Shown here piece by piece: positions 33,193 to 44,544 of a stretch of 60,339 bases of DNA. The position numbers and the translations under genes were made by a program. Position 1 is the first letter of the stretch, and the number at the start of each line of letters is the position of its first letter. The stretch lies in NCBI GenBank assembly GCA_937928635.1, contig CALFWM010000048.1:144221-204559 (forward strand), read 5' to 3'. The DNA is from an uncultured Sulfitobacter sp. GTDB lineage: Bacteria > Pseudomonadota > Alphaproteobacteria > Rhodobacterales > Rhodobacteraceae. The notes beneath the pieces were generated by a model. That model was not told the origin of the DNA, did no database searches, and saw only the letters and a program-made list of their open reading frames with translations.

Positions 33193-35632
33193 TACACCAC
33201 CAGAAGTGTCCATTTCACCTGCGCGCAAAATGTTTCTGAGCGGTGCGTCTGTGATTTGGCTTGTGCCGCTCTTGGCCCTGATCGCGGCGCTGGGTGTTGC
33301 ATGGAAATCCTACAATGACCTTGGCCCGCTGATTGTCATCGAGTTTGAAAAAGGCACCGGGATCAAAGCCAAGGAAACCGAACTCAAATACCGCGACATC
33401 ACAGTCGGCACAGTTGAAAAAGTCGGATTCACCTCCGGCCTTGGGCGTGTGACGGCGACCGTGCGCGTTGACAAAGATGTGGCACCTTACATTGACGCAA
33501 GTGCGACCTTTTGGATTGTGCAGCCAGAGGTCTCGGCTCAGGGCATCACGGGTCTGACCACGGTGCTAAGCGGTGTCTATATCGAAGGGTCCTGGGATGA
33601 ACAGATTGGCGCGCCCAGTGACCGGTTTCAGGGCGCTACAGAGGCCCCGCTGATCCACACCAACCGCAACGGTCTGGAAATTGCCTTTCGCACTACCACA
33701 AACGGTTACCTTACGGATAACGCGCCGATCCTGTATCGCGGTATCGAAGTGGGTCGCGTGGGCCGCGCCAAAATCGACCCCCGTGGCGGATTTGCGATTG
33801 TCGAGGCGCTGATTTTTGAAGAACACCGCATTCTGGTCAACGATTCCACTCGGTTCTGGGATGCTTCTGGCTTTACCGTGTCGATTGGCCCTGCCGGTGC
33901 CGAGATTGATTTTTCCTCCCTTGCGACCCTTGTGGGCGGCGGCATTACCTTTGATACGTTTGTCTCTGGCGGTGGCCGTGTCGCGGATGGCACGATTTTC
34001 GAAATCTTCCCGGATGAAGAAACCGCGCGAAACTCGGTCTTTAATGCCTCAGAGGTTGAGCCGCTCAAGGTCAGCGTGATTTTTGATGACAACATCTCGG
34101 GCCTTGTTGTGGGAGCGCCGATTGAGCTGAGTGGTCTGAACATCGGCAAAGTCGACACATTGGCGGGCATTGTTGACAACGACCAATTTGGTGACAGCCG
34201 CGTGCGCCTGAACGTGATCATGTCGATCCAACCTGCGCGGCTGGGCCTGCCCGGGGATGTTACCGCTGAAAATGCACTGCGCTTTTTGCAAGACCGGGTT
34301 GCGACGGGGCTGCGCGCACGATTGGCCTCCGGCAGTCTGCTGACAGGTGGTCTGAAAATTGAGCTGGTGAATGTGGACGATGTTCAGCCCACAACAATGC
34401 GGTTGATGTCCAATGGCCTGCCAATGATGCCCACCACGCAGAGCGATGTGTCGGATGCCGCTGCCACGGTGGAGGGTGTTTTCAACCGCATCAACAGCCT
34501 GCCCATCGAAGAACTGCTCAACAGTGCGATTTCGTTCATGAATGCGGCGCAGTCTTTGGTGATGGATGAGGATCTGCGGGAGACCCCACAAGACCTGCGC
34601 CAATTGCTTGCCGAAATTACAGGCCTTGTCGGATCGGATGATGTCAAGAACATCCCGGTCGCATTAAATGCCACACTGTCACGGGTTGAGGCGCTTGTCG
34701 CTGATCTGGAAGAACAACAATTGGCCGCCAAATTGGTTGCTGCCCTGGATACTGTCGCGGCCTCGGCTGAAACCGTGTCGGCCTCCGTGGCGGGTGCGCC
34801 TGATCTGATCGAAGATTTGCGCGCGGTTGCCCAAAAGGCGGGCGCGCTGAATGTCGAAGATCTGATGGCCGAAGCAACGGCTCTGGTTGATACCGCCGAA
34901 ACCCTGATCGCCTCTGATGCGGTGACTGGTTTGCCAGTAGCGATGAAAGAAGCGGTCGATCAGGTGAACACAACGCTTGCAGAATTGCGCGCGGCGGGGA
35001 CTATAAACACCATCAACGAAACGCTCGCCTCTGCCCGCACTGCCGCTGCCAATGCTGCAAGCAGCAGCGAGGCCTTGCCGCAAATCACGGCGCGTCTGAA
35101 CCAGGTCCTGGAAGACGCGGCGGCGGCCACGGCAAACATCAACACGGCCGTTGCGGGTGTTCCCGAACTGGTGGAGCGGATTCAGGCCGTTGCCGCCAAA
35201 GCGGAATCACTTGAGGTTAATGAGTTGATCAGTGAGCTGACGGGCCTGACCCGGTCAGCCGATGCCCTGATCAACGCCGAAGACTTCAATGCCCTGCCGC
35301 GCGCCCTGAAACGTGCCCTGGATGAGGTCAACTTTACCCTTCAGGCCCTGCGCGAGGGGGGGACGGTCGAAAACGTGAACCGCACGCTGGCCTCGGCCCG
35401 TACCGCAGCAGACACTGTCGCGCTCACCGCGCAGGATCTTCCACAGATGGTCGCGCGCCTGAATCGCCTGTTTGCGCAGGCCGGTCGCACCATTGAAGGG
35501 TATGACAAAGGCGAAGAACTCAGCCGTTCCGCGCAGGCCGCCCTGCGCGATATTCAAAAGGCTGCGGACGCGCTTGCATCCTTGGCCAAAGCCATAGAAC
35601 GTAACCCTAATTCGCTTTTGCTGGGACGGTAA
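33185..35632 (+). CDS. pqiB: PqiB-type MCE-domain lipid transport protein
   Basis: 815 aa, longer than E. coli PqiB (about 546). A membrane anchor (residues 20-40) is followed by three MCE domains, the first opening IVIEFEKGTGIKAKETELKYRDITVG and the third around VSVIFDDNISGLVVGAPIELSG (both given in overlapping parts). From about residue 440 to the end, the protein is a helical, Ala/Glu-rich region with a repeated unit of about 110 residues; PDLIEDLRAVAQKAGALNVE and PELVERIQAVAAKAESLEVN show it well. MCE rings plus helical needle bridge inner and outer membranes in this family. Start ATG 33185 overlaps the pqiA stop. Confidence 0.9.
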   Translation: MSDTPPEVSISPARKMFLSGASVIWLVPLLALIAALGVAWKSYNDLGPLIVIEFEKGTGIKAKETELKYRDITVGTVEKVGFTSGLGRVTATVRVDKDVAPYIDASATFWIVQPEVSAQGITGLTTVLSGVYIEGSWDEQIGAPSDRFQGATEAPLIHTNRNGLEIAFRTTTNGYLTDNAPILYRGIEVGRVGRAKIDPRGGFAIVEALIFEEHRILVNDSTRFWDASGFTVSIGPAGAEIDFSSLATLVGGGITFDTFVSGGGRVADGTIFEIFPDEETARNSVFNASEVEPLKVSVIFDDNISGLVVGAPIELSGLNIGKVDTLAGIVDNDQFGDSRVRLNVIMSIQPARLGLPGDVTAENALRFLQDRVATGLRARLASGSLLTGGLKIELVNVDDVQPTTMRLMSNGLPMMPTTQSDVSDAAATVEGVFNRINSLPIEELLNSAISFMNAAQSLVMDEDLRETPQDLRQLLAEITGLVGSDDVKNIPVALNATLSRVEALVADLEEQQLAAKLVAALDTVAASAETVSASVAGAPDLIEDLRAVAQKAGALNVEDLMAEATALVDTAETLIASDAVTGLPVAMKEAVDQVNTTLAELRAAGTINTINETLASARTAAANAASSSEALPQITARLNQVLEDAAAATANINTAVAGVPELVERIQAVAAKAESLEVNELISELTGLTRSADALINAEDFNALPRALKRALDEVNFTLQALREGGTVENVNRTLASARTAADTVALTAQDLPQMVARLNRLFAQAGRTIEGYDKGEELSRSAQAALRDIQKAADALASLAKAIERNPNSLLLGR

Positions 35633-35635
35633 CTC

Positions 35636-36205
35636 ATGCGCCTTTCTCCTCACGCTCTGCTCGTTGGTTTGGCCATGTTTCTGGCCGGTTGCTCTGGGGA
35701 GGCTGCGCGCTTTGCGGTCAGCACGCCTGAGGTGACGGAAAGAGTTGGCATTCGCTTTGGCGCGGTTGAGGTCCGCGATGTGTCCTTGCCAAGCTACGCG
35801 GCTGCGGATGAAATTCATCTGCAATCAGAGGATGGCACGCTCACCAGTTCCTCCGGCGTTCTGTGGGCTGATGCGCCTGAACGCGCGGTTGCTTTGGAAA
35901 TCAGTCAAAATCTGGCGCGGCTTTCCGGTCGCAGAATTGCATCAGAACCCTGGCCGTTTGAGGCCTTTCCGGATGCCCGCCTTGAAATCCGGTTCACGGA
36001 GCTGGTCGCAACCACAACGGGCAACTTCCGCGCCTCTGGCCAGTACTTTGTTGCGGTGGAGGAAGGTGCAGGTCGTGAACGCTCCGGCCTCTTTGATCTG
36101 AGCGTCCCCTTCGATCCCGAAGCGGGCCCCAATGCCATCGCTGCGGCGCGGGGTCAGTTGATCCTGAACCTGTCCAGCTACATTGCCAAACGCGGCCTAA
36201 AGTAA
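35636..36205 (+). CDS. pqiC: PqiC-type outer-membrane lipoprotein
   Basis: 189 aa. Lipoprotein signal with lipobox LAGC (Cys near residue 19). The body is an ABC-type-auxiliary (PqiC/YmbA-like) domain with VRDVSLPSYAAADEIHL and VLWADAPERAVALEISQNLAR. It starts three bases after the pqiB stop. PqiC docks PqiB at the outer membrane, so A-A-B-C make a full trans-envelope lipid path. Confidence 0.88.
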   Translation: MRLSPHALLVGLAMFLAGCSGEAARFAVSTPEVTERVGIRFGAVEVRDVSLPSYAAADEIHLQSEDGTLTSSSGVLWADAPERAVALEISQNLARLSGRRIASEPWPFEAFPDARLEIRFTELVATTTGNFRASGQYFVAVEEGAGRERSGLFDLSVPFDPEAGPNAIAAARGQLILNLSSYIAKRGLK

Positions 36206-36223
36206 GAAACGCAACAGGTCCGC

Positions 36224-36293
36224 TGATTTCCTCTTTTTGGCCATAACTCTTCCCGGAGGTTTGGAGGCAGAGCCTCCATTTGGCGCCTGCGCC
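36224..36293 (-). repeat. Intergenic repeat: paired hairpins plus conserved 30-nt tail, copy A
   Basis: Read on the minus strand: hairpin GGCGC-AG-GCGCC (36293-36282), hairpin GGAGGCTCTGCCTCC (36277-36263), then tail GGAAGAGTTATGGCC followed by AAAAAGAGGAAATCA (36253-36224). The tail matches 51263-51292 at 26 of 30 positions, and that copy has the same hairpin-hairpin-tail order. It lies in the 161-base gap between pqiC and gyrB. Confidence 0.75.
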
Positions 36294-36336
36294 AACCTGC
36301 AACGCCTACCAAATTGCGCAACCTCTGAGATTATCC

Positions 36337-36362
36337 GTAAGGCGGGCTTAAGCCCGCCTTAC
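36337..36362. repeat. 26-bp perfect palindrome, GTAAGGCGGGC family, copy 3
   Basis: Arms GTAAGGCGGGCTT and its exact complement, centred on TTAA. Same family as 5772-5789 and 5807-5832. It sits four bases below the gyrB stop and may act as a 3' hairpin for gyrB, but there is no T tract, so it is not a classical terminator. Confidence 0.8.
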
Positions 36363-36366
36363 CACA

Positions 36367-38913
<2,547 letters not shown>

Positions 38914-39711
38914 TCAATGCGGGCTTAAAGCGAGATGAAGCGCGTGAGCTTCTTCTTCGAGCGCGGCTTTCGATGCGGAGGGGGATGCCTTGAGCCAGTC
39001 GCGGGCCACCTCAAGTTCCTGTGTGATCAGGGTGTCAAGGACGGGGTCCCTTTGGGTCGTTTCTGCCCGCTCTTGCGCCGCCATCTTTTGCGCTGTCAGT
39101 TCATCAAGTGCATTTTCCTCTGGGAGAGACAAATCACAGCCTGCGCGCAGCGCTTTCATATCCATGGGAGGCATCGGTCGATCATGTAAGCGCATCCATC
39201 GCAGCGAGAGAACGGGCCGCAGCACATAAAAGAACCGCTTTAACCGCACGCCCCCGTCAGGCGTCATGAGTCGAGCCAATTGTCGCTCAGCCAAGGAAAG
39301 GTAGTGCCAAGTGACGGAACGGCGGTTTAGGCAACGCTCGGCAAAGTTGCGCAATTCTGATACCGCCCTTGGGTCATGTGCATAGACAATCGGTGATTGG
39401 AGCCACTCACCAACAACGGCATTGGACCCCAGCATCAGTTCCAGCGCTTTGCGCAATTCCCAACCTGACACGTCCAGTTCAGTGTCAATGGGATATTCAA
39501 GAACATCGCGTCGTTTTCCCAATCGATAATGCCATTGGGGCGGGCGGGCATAAAGAAAGCGCACATCGTAGTCGCTGTCTGGTGAATGAAAACCCCAGGC
39601 GCGAGATCCTGACTCTACCGCTAAGAGGATTTTGACATCTTCGTGTTCTTCAATGCGGTGCAGTTCCGATTTGATTCTCGCAAACATACTATTGGAGACA
39701 GGGGTGTTCAT
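38914..39711 (-). CDS. RlaP-like nucleotidyltransferase (DNA polymerase beta superfamily)
   Basis: 265 aa. The N-terminal minimal nucleotidyltransferase motif is clear: GSRAWGFHSPDSDYDVRF, with GS at residues 35-36 and acids D45, D47 and D49. This is the pattern of the RNA-repair-pathway polymerase-beta family (RlaP, PF10127 type). Its ATG overlaps the recF stop (ATGA), so it is co-translated with recF, and it lies between recF and gyrB. The acids needed for metal binding look intact, so it should be active, but no RNA ligase gene is adjacent. Substrate unknown. Confidence 0.8.
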   Translation of the reverse strand: MNTPVSNSMFARIKSELHRIEEHEDVKILLAVESGSRAWGFHSPDSDYDVRFLYARPPQWHYRLGKRRDVLEYPIDTELDVSGWELRKALELMLGSNAVVGEWLQSPIVYAHDPRAVSELRNFAERCLNRRSVTWHYLSLAERQLARLMTPDGGVRLKRFFYVLRPVLSLRWMRLHDRPMPPMDMKALRAGCDLSLPEENALDELTAQKMAAQERAETTQRDPVLDTLITQELEVARDWLKASPSASKAALEEEAHALHLALSPH

Positions 39712-40808
39712 TCTTGGGGTCCTATGATCGAAGAAATGCCTGTTGAGTCCGTGACTTCCAGAACCTGCGCGCGCGGCCCCAGTGCGGTAAACATTTCCGC
39801 CCCGGTGCCGGTCATCCAGGCCTGCGCGCCAAGGGCAGTGATCTCATCATAAAGGGCGCCCTGACGGTTGGCATCAAGATGTGCGGCGACTTCATCCAGC
39901 AGCAGCAAAGGCGGCGCGCCAAAGCTGTCGGCCAGTGCGCGGCCATTGGCCAGTATCAGCGAGACCAGCAGCGCCTTTTGCTCCCCGGTAGAGCAGTCTT
40001 TGGCCGGCACGTCCTTGTCTGCATAAACCCCGTAAAGGTCCGCGCGGTGCGGGCCGATAAGGGTGCGCCCGGCCTGTAAATCGCGCATGCGATTGTCTGC
40101 GAGTGCTGCCCGCAACTCTTCCGCCTGATCCGGCATCTCACAGATCAACTCCAACGTCGCTGTTGGGAAGGCTGTCTTGGCTGCCGCCTGCGCGTTTGAG
40201 ATCGCGTCCAGTGTCTTTTGTCGCCCTGCATGCAGGGCAACACCTGCCTCAGCCATCTGTACCTCAAGCGCGAGATACCAAGAGGGTTCGCGCACCATGT
40301 CTTTGAGCAACCGGTTCCGCTCACGCATCGCCTTGTCATAGGCCAGCGCATGTTCGGCGTGTTCGGGGATGAAACTCAGTGTCATCCGGTCCAGAAACCG
40401 TCGTCGCCCCTCGGCACCTTCAATCCACAGCCGATCCATCGCAGGGATCAGCCACAACACCCGCGCAATGCGTCCCAATGCCGTCTGCGGGGCTGCTTTG
40501 CCATCAATGCGGACCTGACGGGCATTGCCGCCTTCTGACCATATCTCAAGCTCATGGGTTTGGTGCAGGGCGTGCAGGATGCCTGTGATCTTCCATCCCA
40601 AGGCCTCTGGCCGTCGTGTTATGTCCTGCGCGCTGGAGCGGCGCAATCCACGCCCGGGGGAGATCAGTGAGACAGCCTCAAGGATGTTGGTTTTGCCTGC
40701 ACCATTGGGGCCATGGATGGCGACCGGGCGCGCATCAACATGAATCACCGCCCGTTTGTGGGAGCGAAAATGAGAAAGTGTAAGTTGTGAAAGAAAGAGA
40801 CCAGCCAT
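39708..40808 (-). CDS. recF: DNA replication and repair protein RecF
   Basis: 366 aa SMC-like ATPase. Walker A GPNGAGKT (residues 33-40), signature STGEQKALLVSLILA near residue 265 and Walker B LLLLDEVAAHLD near residue 296. RecF loads RecA at gaps with RecO and RecR. It lies between dnaN and an RlaP-like gene in the classical dnaA-dnaN-recF-gyrB order. Two strong hairpins separate it from dnaN. Start ATG 40808 gives the family N-terminus LSQLTLSHFRSH. Confidence 0.96.
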   Translation of the reverse strand: MAGLFLSQLTLSHFRSHKRAVIHVDARPVAIHGPNGAGKTNILEAVSLISPGRGLRRSSAQDITRRPEALGWKITGILHALHQTHELEIWSEGGNARQVRIDGKAAPQTALGRIARVLWLIPAMDRLWIEGAEGRRRFLDRMTLSFIPEHAEHALAYDKAMRERNRLLKDMVREPSWYLALEVQMAEAGVALHAGRQKTLDAISNAQAAAKTAFPTATLELICEMPDQAEELRAALADNRMRDLQAGRTLIGPHRADLYGVYADKDVPAKDCSTGEQKALLVSLILANGRALADSFGAPPLLLLDEVAAHLDANRQGALYDEITALGAQAWMTGTGAEMFTALGPRAQVLEVTDSTGISSIIGPQE

Positions 40809-40817
40809 CAGCCGGCA

Positions 40818-40839
40818 CCGATTTCTCTAAAGAAATCGG
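40818..40839. repeat. Hairpin 1 between dnaN and recF
   Basis: Perfect nine-pair stem CCGATTTCT / AGAAATCGG with a four-base loop. It and the next hairpin occupy most of the 64-base gap between the dnaN stop and recF start. Without a T tract it is more likely a processing or attenuation structure than a full terminator. Confidence 0.8.
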
Positions 40840-40840
40840 A

Positions 40841-40862
40841 CCGGAGTTTTTGAAAACTCCGG
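40841..40862. repeat. Hairpin 2 between dnaN and recF
   Basis: Perfect ten-pair stem CCGGAGTTTT / AAAACTCCGG with a two-base centre, one base from hairpin 1. On the minus strand it ends ten bases below the dnaN stop. It may lower read-through from dnaN into recF. Confidence 0.8.
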
Positions 40863-40872
40863 GACCACACCC

Positions 40873-41991
40873 TCAGACACGCATTGGCATGACGACGTAA
40901 ACGGCAGACAGGTCATTGCCCTCCCGCATCAGCGTCGGATCGCCTGAGGAGTTGAACAGGAACACCGCGTTCTCGCGATCAACCTGAGAGGCAATCTCCA
41001 GCAGATACTTCGCGTTAAACCCGATCTCCAACCGCTCATCCCCATAAGCAACCGCCAGTTCCTCTTCCGCCGCGCCGGAATCAGGGGCATTTACACTCAG
41101 CACCAACCGGTCTTCGTCCAACTGCAACTTCACCGCGCGCGAGCGTTCAGACGATACTGTCGCAACCCGGTCAACCGCTTGGGCAAAGTCCGACGCATCG
41201 ACCTCCATTTTGCGTGTGTTTCCTTGCGGGATCACGCGGGTGTAGTCCGGGAAGGTGCCATCAATGACCTTGGACGTCAGCGTGATTGCGGGCGTGGCAA
41301 ACCGGATCTTGGTTTCCGACACGGACACCGCGATTTTCATCTCATCGTCATCCAGCAGCTTACGCAGCTCCCCCACAGTTTTGCGTGGGACAATCACGCC
41401 GGGCATTTCTGCCGCACCTTCGGGCAGATCTGCATCAATACGGGCCAGACGATGGCCATCTGTCGCTACGCAGCGCAGCACCTTGCCCCCATCAGCGTCA
41501 GAAACATGCATATAAACGCCGTTGAGGTAGTAACGGGTTTCCTCTGTCGAGATCGCAAATTTGGATTTGTCGAACAAGCGGCGCAGTACCGGCGCAGGCG
41601 CACTGAAATTGGAGGCATACTCAGAAGACGCCATCACAGGGAAGTCTTCGCGCGGCAATGTGGCCAGCGAAAAGTTGGAGCGCCCGGCTTCTACCGTCAG
41701 ACGGCCTGCGGCGGTGTCTGCGGTGAGGCTGATTAACGCGCCGTCCGGCAGCTTGCGCACGATTTCGTGCAGCAAGGTGGCGGATACGGTTGTCGCTCCG
41801 GCGCGCTCAACCTGTGCGCCGACCTTGTCCACGACCTCAATATCCAGATCGGTTGCGCGGAAGGACACATCGCTGCCTTCGGCCTCAATCAGCACATTGG
41901 CAAGGATCGGAATGGTGTTGCGCCGCTCCACCACCGACTGGGCCTGAGAGACCGCCTTGAGCAAATCTGCGCGTTCGATGCTGAATTTCAT
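40873..41991 (-). CDS. dnaN: DNA polymerase III beta subunit (sliding clamp)
   Basis: 372 aa, three repeated clamp folds. MKFSIERADLLKAVSQAQSV is the family N-terminus, and the end VYVVMPMRV is the conserved C-terminus that closes the partner-binding pocket. It holds the replicase on DNA. It is 143 bases from dnaA and followed by recF after two hairpins. Confidence 0.98.
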   Translation of the reverse strand: MKFSIERADLLKAVSQAQSVVERRNTIPILANVLIEAEGSDVSFRATDLDIEVVDKVGAQVERAGATTVSATLLHEIVRKLPDGALISLTADTAAGRLTVEAGRSNFSLATLPREDFPVMASSEYASNFSAPAPVLRRLFDKSKFAISTEETRYYLNGVYMHVSDADGGKVLRCVATDGHRLARIDADLPEGAAEMPGVIVPRKTVGELRKLLDDDEMKIAVSVSETKIRFATPAITLTSKVIDGTFPDYTRVIPQGNTRKMEVDASDFAQAVDRVATVSSERSRAVKLQLDEDRLVLSVNAPDSGAAEEELAVAYGDERLEIGFNAKYLLEIASQVDRENAVFLFNSSGDPTLMREGNDLSAVYVVMPMRV

Positions 41992-42134
41992 GTGCCTACC
42001 CCCTTCGCACTACCGGGAGAGGCAAACTACCCTTTTCCCGCGTGTTCACAAGACTTTTGTGGGTTTGCACGCGCAATTGCAAGAGGCGCACCAAAGCACC
42101 CCCCAATCCTACCCGGAACTGGTGTGTTAAAGAC

Positions 42135-43493
42135 TCAGGATTCCAGCGCGCGGCGCAGCAATTCGAGGTCTTCGGTGATCTGTCCATCGCTGACTTTCAG
42201 CTCTTCGATCCGCTTGACGCCGTGCATGACGGTGGTGTGATCCCGCCCGCCAAACCGGCGGCCAATTTCGGGCAGGGAACGGCTGGTCATTTGTTTGCAC
42301 AGATACATCGCCACTTGCCGTGGACGCGCATAAGAGCGCAGACGCTTGGGGCCGATCATGTCGGACAGGCGAATGTTATAGTGTTCGGACACTTTGCGCT
42401 GAATTTCCTCGACAGAAATCTTGCGTTCTGAGTCGCGCAGCACATCTGCCAGACAATCCTGTGTCAACTCCATATTGATTTCACGGCCCACAAGCGATGC
42501 AAAGGCGAAAAGCCGTGTCAGCGCCCCTTCGAGAACCCGCACATTAGAGGTGATGCGATGGGCCAGAAATTCCAAAACACCGCTTTCGACTTCCAGGCCG
42601 GGATACGTCTTGCGTTGGGCTTCGACCTTGGTTTGCAAAATGCCAAGGCGCAGTTCATAGTCAGTTGGGTGCAGATCAACAACCAAACCACACTGCAGGC
42701 GTGATTTCACACGCTCCTCCAGATCCTTGATGTCGGTCGGCGCGCGGTCGGCTGAAATAATGATCTGTTTGTTCTGATCAACGAGTGCGTTGAACGTGTG
42801 AAAGAACTCTTCCTGTGTGGAATCCTTGCCGGCGATAAACTGAACGTCATCCACCATCAGCACATCAACGGAGCGAAAGATCTCTTTGAAGTCCATCATT
42901 TTGCGGTCCCGCAGGGCCTGTACGAAACGGTACATGAATTGCTCCGCCGACAGATAAAGCACATTCATCTCCGGCTTGCGCTCTTTCAGCTCGCGGGCAA
43001 TCGCGTGCATCAGGTGCGTTTTACCTAGTCCAACACCGCCATAGAGAAACAGCGGGTTAAAGGTGACCGGACCACCCTCGGCCACACGTTTTGCGGCGGC
43101 ATGGGCCAATTCGTTGGGTTTGCCGACCACAAAGTTCTCAAAGCTAAAGCGCGGGTCAAGCGGAGCCGTTGTGACCGGGCTGGTGCCGGAGGCTTTGTCG
43201 GTTTGGGATGGTGCGGGCCGGGCGGCTGGTTTCGCGATGATCTGGGCGTTTTGTGGTGTGAGGGCAAAGTTCAGCCGTGACACGTCAACACCCTCTGCCC
43301 GCAGTTCATGCAGGATCAGATCGGAAAAATTCTGGCTGACGTAATTGCCGAAAAAATTGGTTGGCACATTCAGGGTTGCAATCCCTTCGGACACGGCACC
43401 GGGCTCCATCGGTGCGATCCAGGTTGTGTAGTTGTTCTGCCCGACCGTCTTAAGCAGCCGTTTTTTGATGTTGCCCCAATCATCTTGCGTCAT
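42135..43493 (-). CDS. dnaA: Chromosomal replication initiator DnaA
   Basis: 452 aa. Domain I begins WGNIKKRLLKTVGQNNYTTW; AAA+ Walker A is GGVGLGKTHLMHAIA near residue 155 and Walker B MVDDVQFIAGK; the DnaA signature GGRDHTTVMHG lies in the C-terminal DNA-binding domain. It opens the duplex at oriC. The 534-base region upstream has no convincing cluster of TTATNCACA boxes, so the origin may be elsewhere, as in many alphaproteobacteria. The neighbour upstream is rpsT. Confidence 0.98.
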   Translation of the reverse strand: MTQDDWGNIKKRLLKTVGQNNYTTWIAPMEPGAVSEGIATLNVPTNFFGNYVSQNFSDLILHELRAEGVDVSRLNFALTPQNAQIIAKPAARPAPSQTDKASGTSPVTTAPLDPRFSFENFVVGKPNELAHAAAKRVAEGGPVTFNPLFLYGGVGLGKTHLMHAIARELKERKPEMNVLYLSAEQFMYRFVQALRDRKMMDFKEIFRSVDVLMVDDVQFIAGKDSTQEEFFHTFNALVDQNKQIIISADRAPTDIKDLEERVKSRLQCGLVVDLHPTDYELRLGILQTKVEAQRKTYPGLEVESGVLEFLAHRITSNVRVLEGALTRLFAFASLVGREINMELTQDCLADVLRDSERKISVEEIQRKVSEHYNIRLSDMIGPKRLRSYARPRQVAMYLCKQMTSRSLPEIGRRFGGRDHTTVMHGVKRIEELKVSDGQITEDLELLRRALES

Positions 43494-44027
43494 TTTTTAT
43501 CCCGTCATTTGTGCCCTGGAACCGCTGACAACGGTCCACAACTATTAACCCCGCCCAAACGCAAACAGATTGCAATTTGATCCCCTCAAAGAACCAATCT
43601 GCGTCCCGCTGGACACTCTTACAGAATGGAAAATTCAACGCCAAAAGCACCCGTGAAAAGAGCACCACCAACCGTCGAACGAACCCGTCCGTCTCGTACC
43701 AAATAGACAGGGCAAATGACCTTACAGCAGCATTTGCAGACCGTATGAAGAACCCGAAAGTTCTCCAAAAACTCCCTAAAAACACGGCTTTTCTGCAAAA
43801 CAGATAAACCGATTCTTAGGGCCTGTCCCCCCGTGCGAAGTGAATCGCTGGACTTTGGTAACAAGGATAAAGGGCGCGCTTCAACATATCTTCAAACTTG
43901 ACTCACGGTTTTACGAAAAAGAATCTGCGGCCAACTTTTGAGACTCATCGGTTAGCAAAAAGGCGCCGCTAAGCGACGCCTTTCTTATCAACCCATTAGG
44001 CCGATCCGTTCAATGAGCCGGGCGAGA
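43494..44027. other. 534-bp non-coding gap between dnaA and rpsT
   Basis: No convincing gene. Short open frames at 43577-43807 (plus) and 43480-43785 (minus) have no family features. The part near 43560-43810 is A-rich. I looked for TTATNCACA boxes and saw none within one mismatch; the best (near 43530, GGTCCACAA) has three mismatches. It must hold the dnaA promoter and the rpsT terminator (43956-43983). An origin function is not supported. Confidence 0.5.
43956..43983 (-). terminator. Rho-independent terminator of rpsT
   Basis: Minus strand: AAGGCGTCGC, three-base loop, GCGGCGCCTT followed by TTT. The ten-pair stem has one G-T wobble. It lies 45 bases after the rpsT stop. Confidence 0.85.
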
Positions 44028-44291
44028 TTACGCCAGCGCTTTAACCCGAGAGGCCAAACGCGACATTTTACGCGATGCAGTGTTTTTGTGGAAAACGCCT
44101 TTTGTGACGCCGCGCATCAGCTCAGGCTGAGCGGCTTTCAAGGCTTCTGTTGCGGCGGCCTTATCACCCGATTCAATCGCTTCTTCAACTTTGCGCAGAT
44201 ACGTGCGGATGCGTGAACGGCGGGCTTTGTTAACGGCAAAGCGTTTTTCGTTCTGACGTGCGCGTTTTTTGGACTGGGGCGTATTTGCCAT
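44028..44291 (-). CDS. rpsT: Small ribosomal subunit protein bS20
   Basis: 87 aa, basic. The N-terminus [17 protein letters not shown] and the [16 protein letters not shown] segment identify S20, which binds 16S rRNA. Start ATG 44291 has AAAGG nine bases upstream; the frame upstream to 44471 is not S20. It is a normal alphaproteobacterial neighbour of dnaA, and has its own promoter and terminator. Confidence 0.97.
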   Translation of the reverse strand: MANTPQSKKRARQNEKRFAVNKARRSRIRTYLRKVEEAIESGDKAAATEALKAAQPELMRGVTKGVFHKNTASRKMSRLASRVKALA

Positions 44292-44403
44292 GCGGATCAA
44301 CCTTTCGGGTTCATAATAAGTGAGGCGCGTGACGCCAAACCCGGACCGGTCTTCCGGTAAGGTGATTCTAGCCTGAGCGGGCTGCACGCGCATGTCTGTG
44401 AGC

Positions 44404-44433
44404 GCTATAGCGGGGCACAGGTGGGTTTGTAAA
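44404..44433 (-). promoter_or_regulatory. Sigma-70-type promoter for rpsT
   Basis: Minus strand TTTACA (44433-44428), 18-base spacer, TATAGC (44409-44404). Reasonable match to -35 and -10. It would give a leader of about 105 bases, which could carry S20 autoregulation, though that is not shown. Confidence 0.45.
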
Positions 44434-44437
44434 GGCA

Positions 44438-44471
44438 TTGCACCGCAACAGTTCGGTCTGCCGCGGTGCAA
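44438..44471. repeat. Inverted repeat upstream of the rpsT promoter
   Basis: Nine-base arms TTGCACCGC and GCGGTGCAA separated by 16 bases. It lies between the lectin-like gene stop (44545) and the rpsT promoter. It could be a terminator hairpin for the lectin gene (no T tract) or an operator. Confidence 0.5.
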
Positions 44472-44544
44472 GGGCGTTCGTTAGGGTTGACAACCAACGC
44501 AGTGTCACCTGTGCAGGAAGGGCACAGATGTCAGACCGGGCGCA

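Noticed and set aside
43577..43807. Small plus-strand frame of 76 codons in the dnaA-rpsT gap
   Set aside because: No ribosome site or recognisable feature, and the segment is antisense to the likely dnaA leader.
43494..44027. Possible chromosome origin upstream of dnaA
   Set aside because: I searched by eye for TTATNCACA-type boxes and found none within one mismatch, nor a clear AT-rich unwinding element beside such boxes. Many alphaproteobacteria have oriC away from dnaA.
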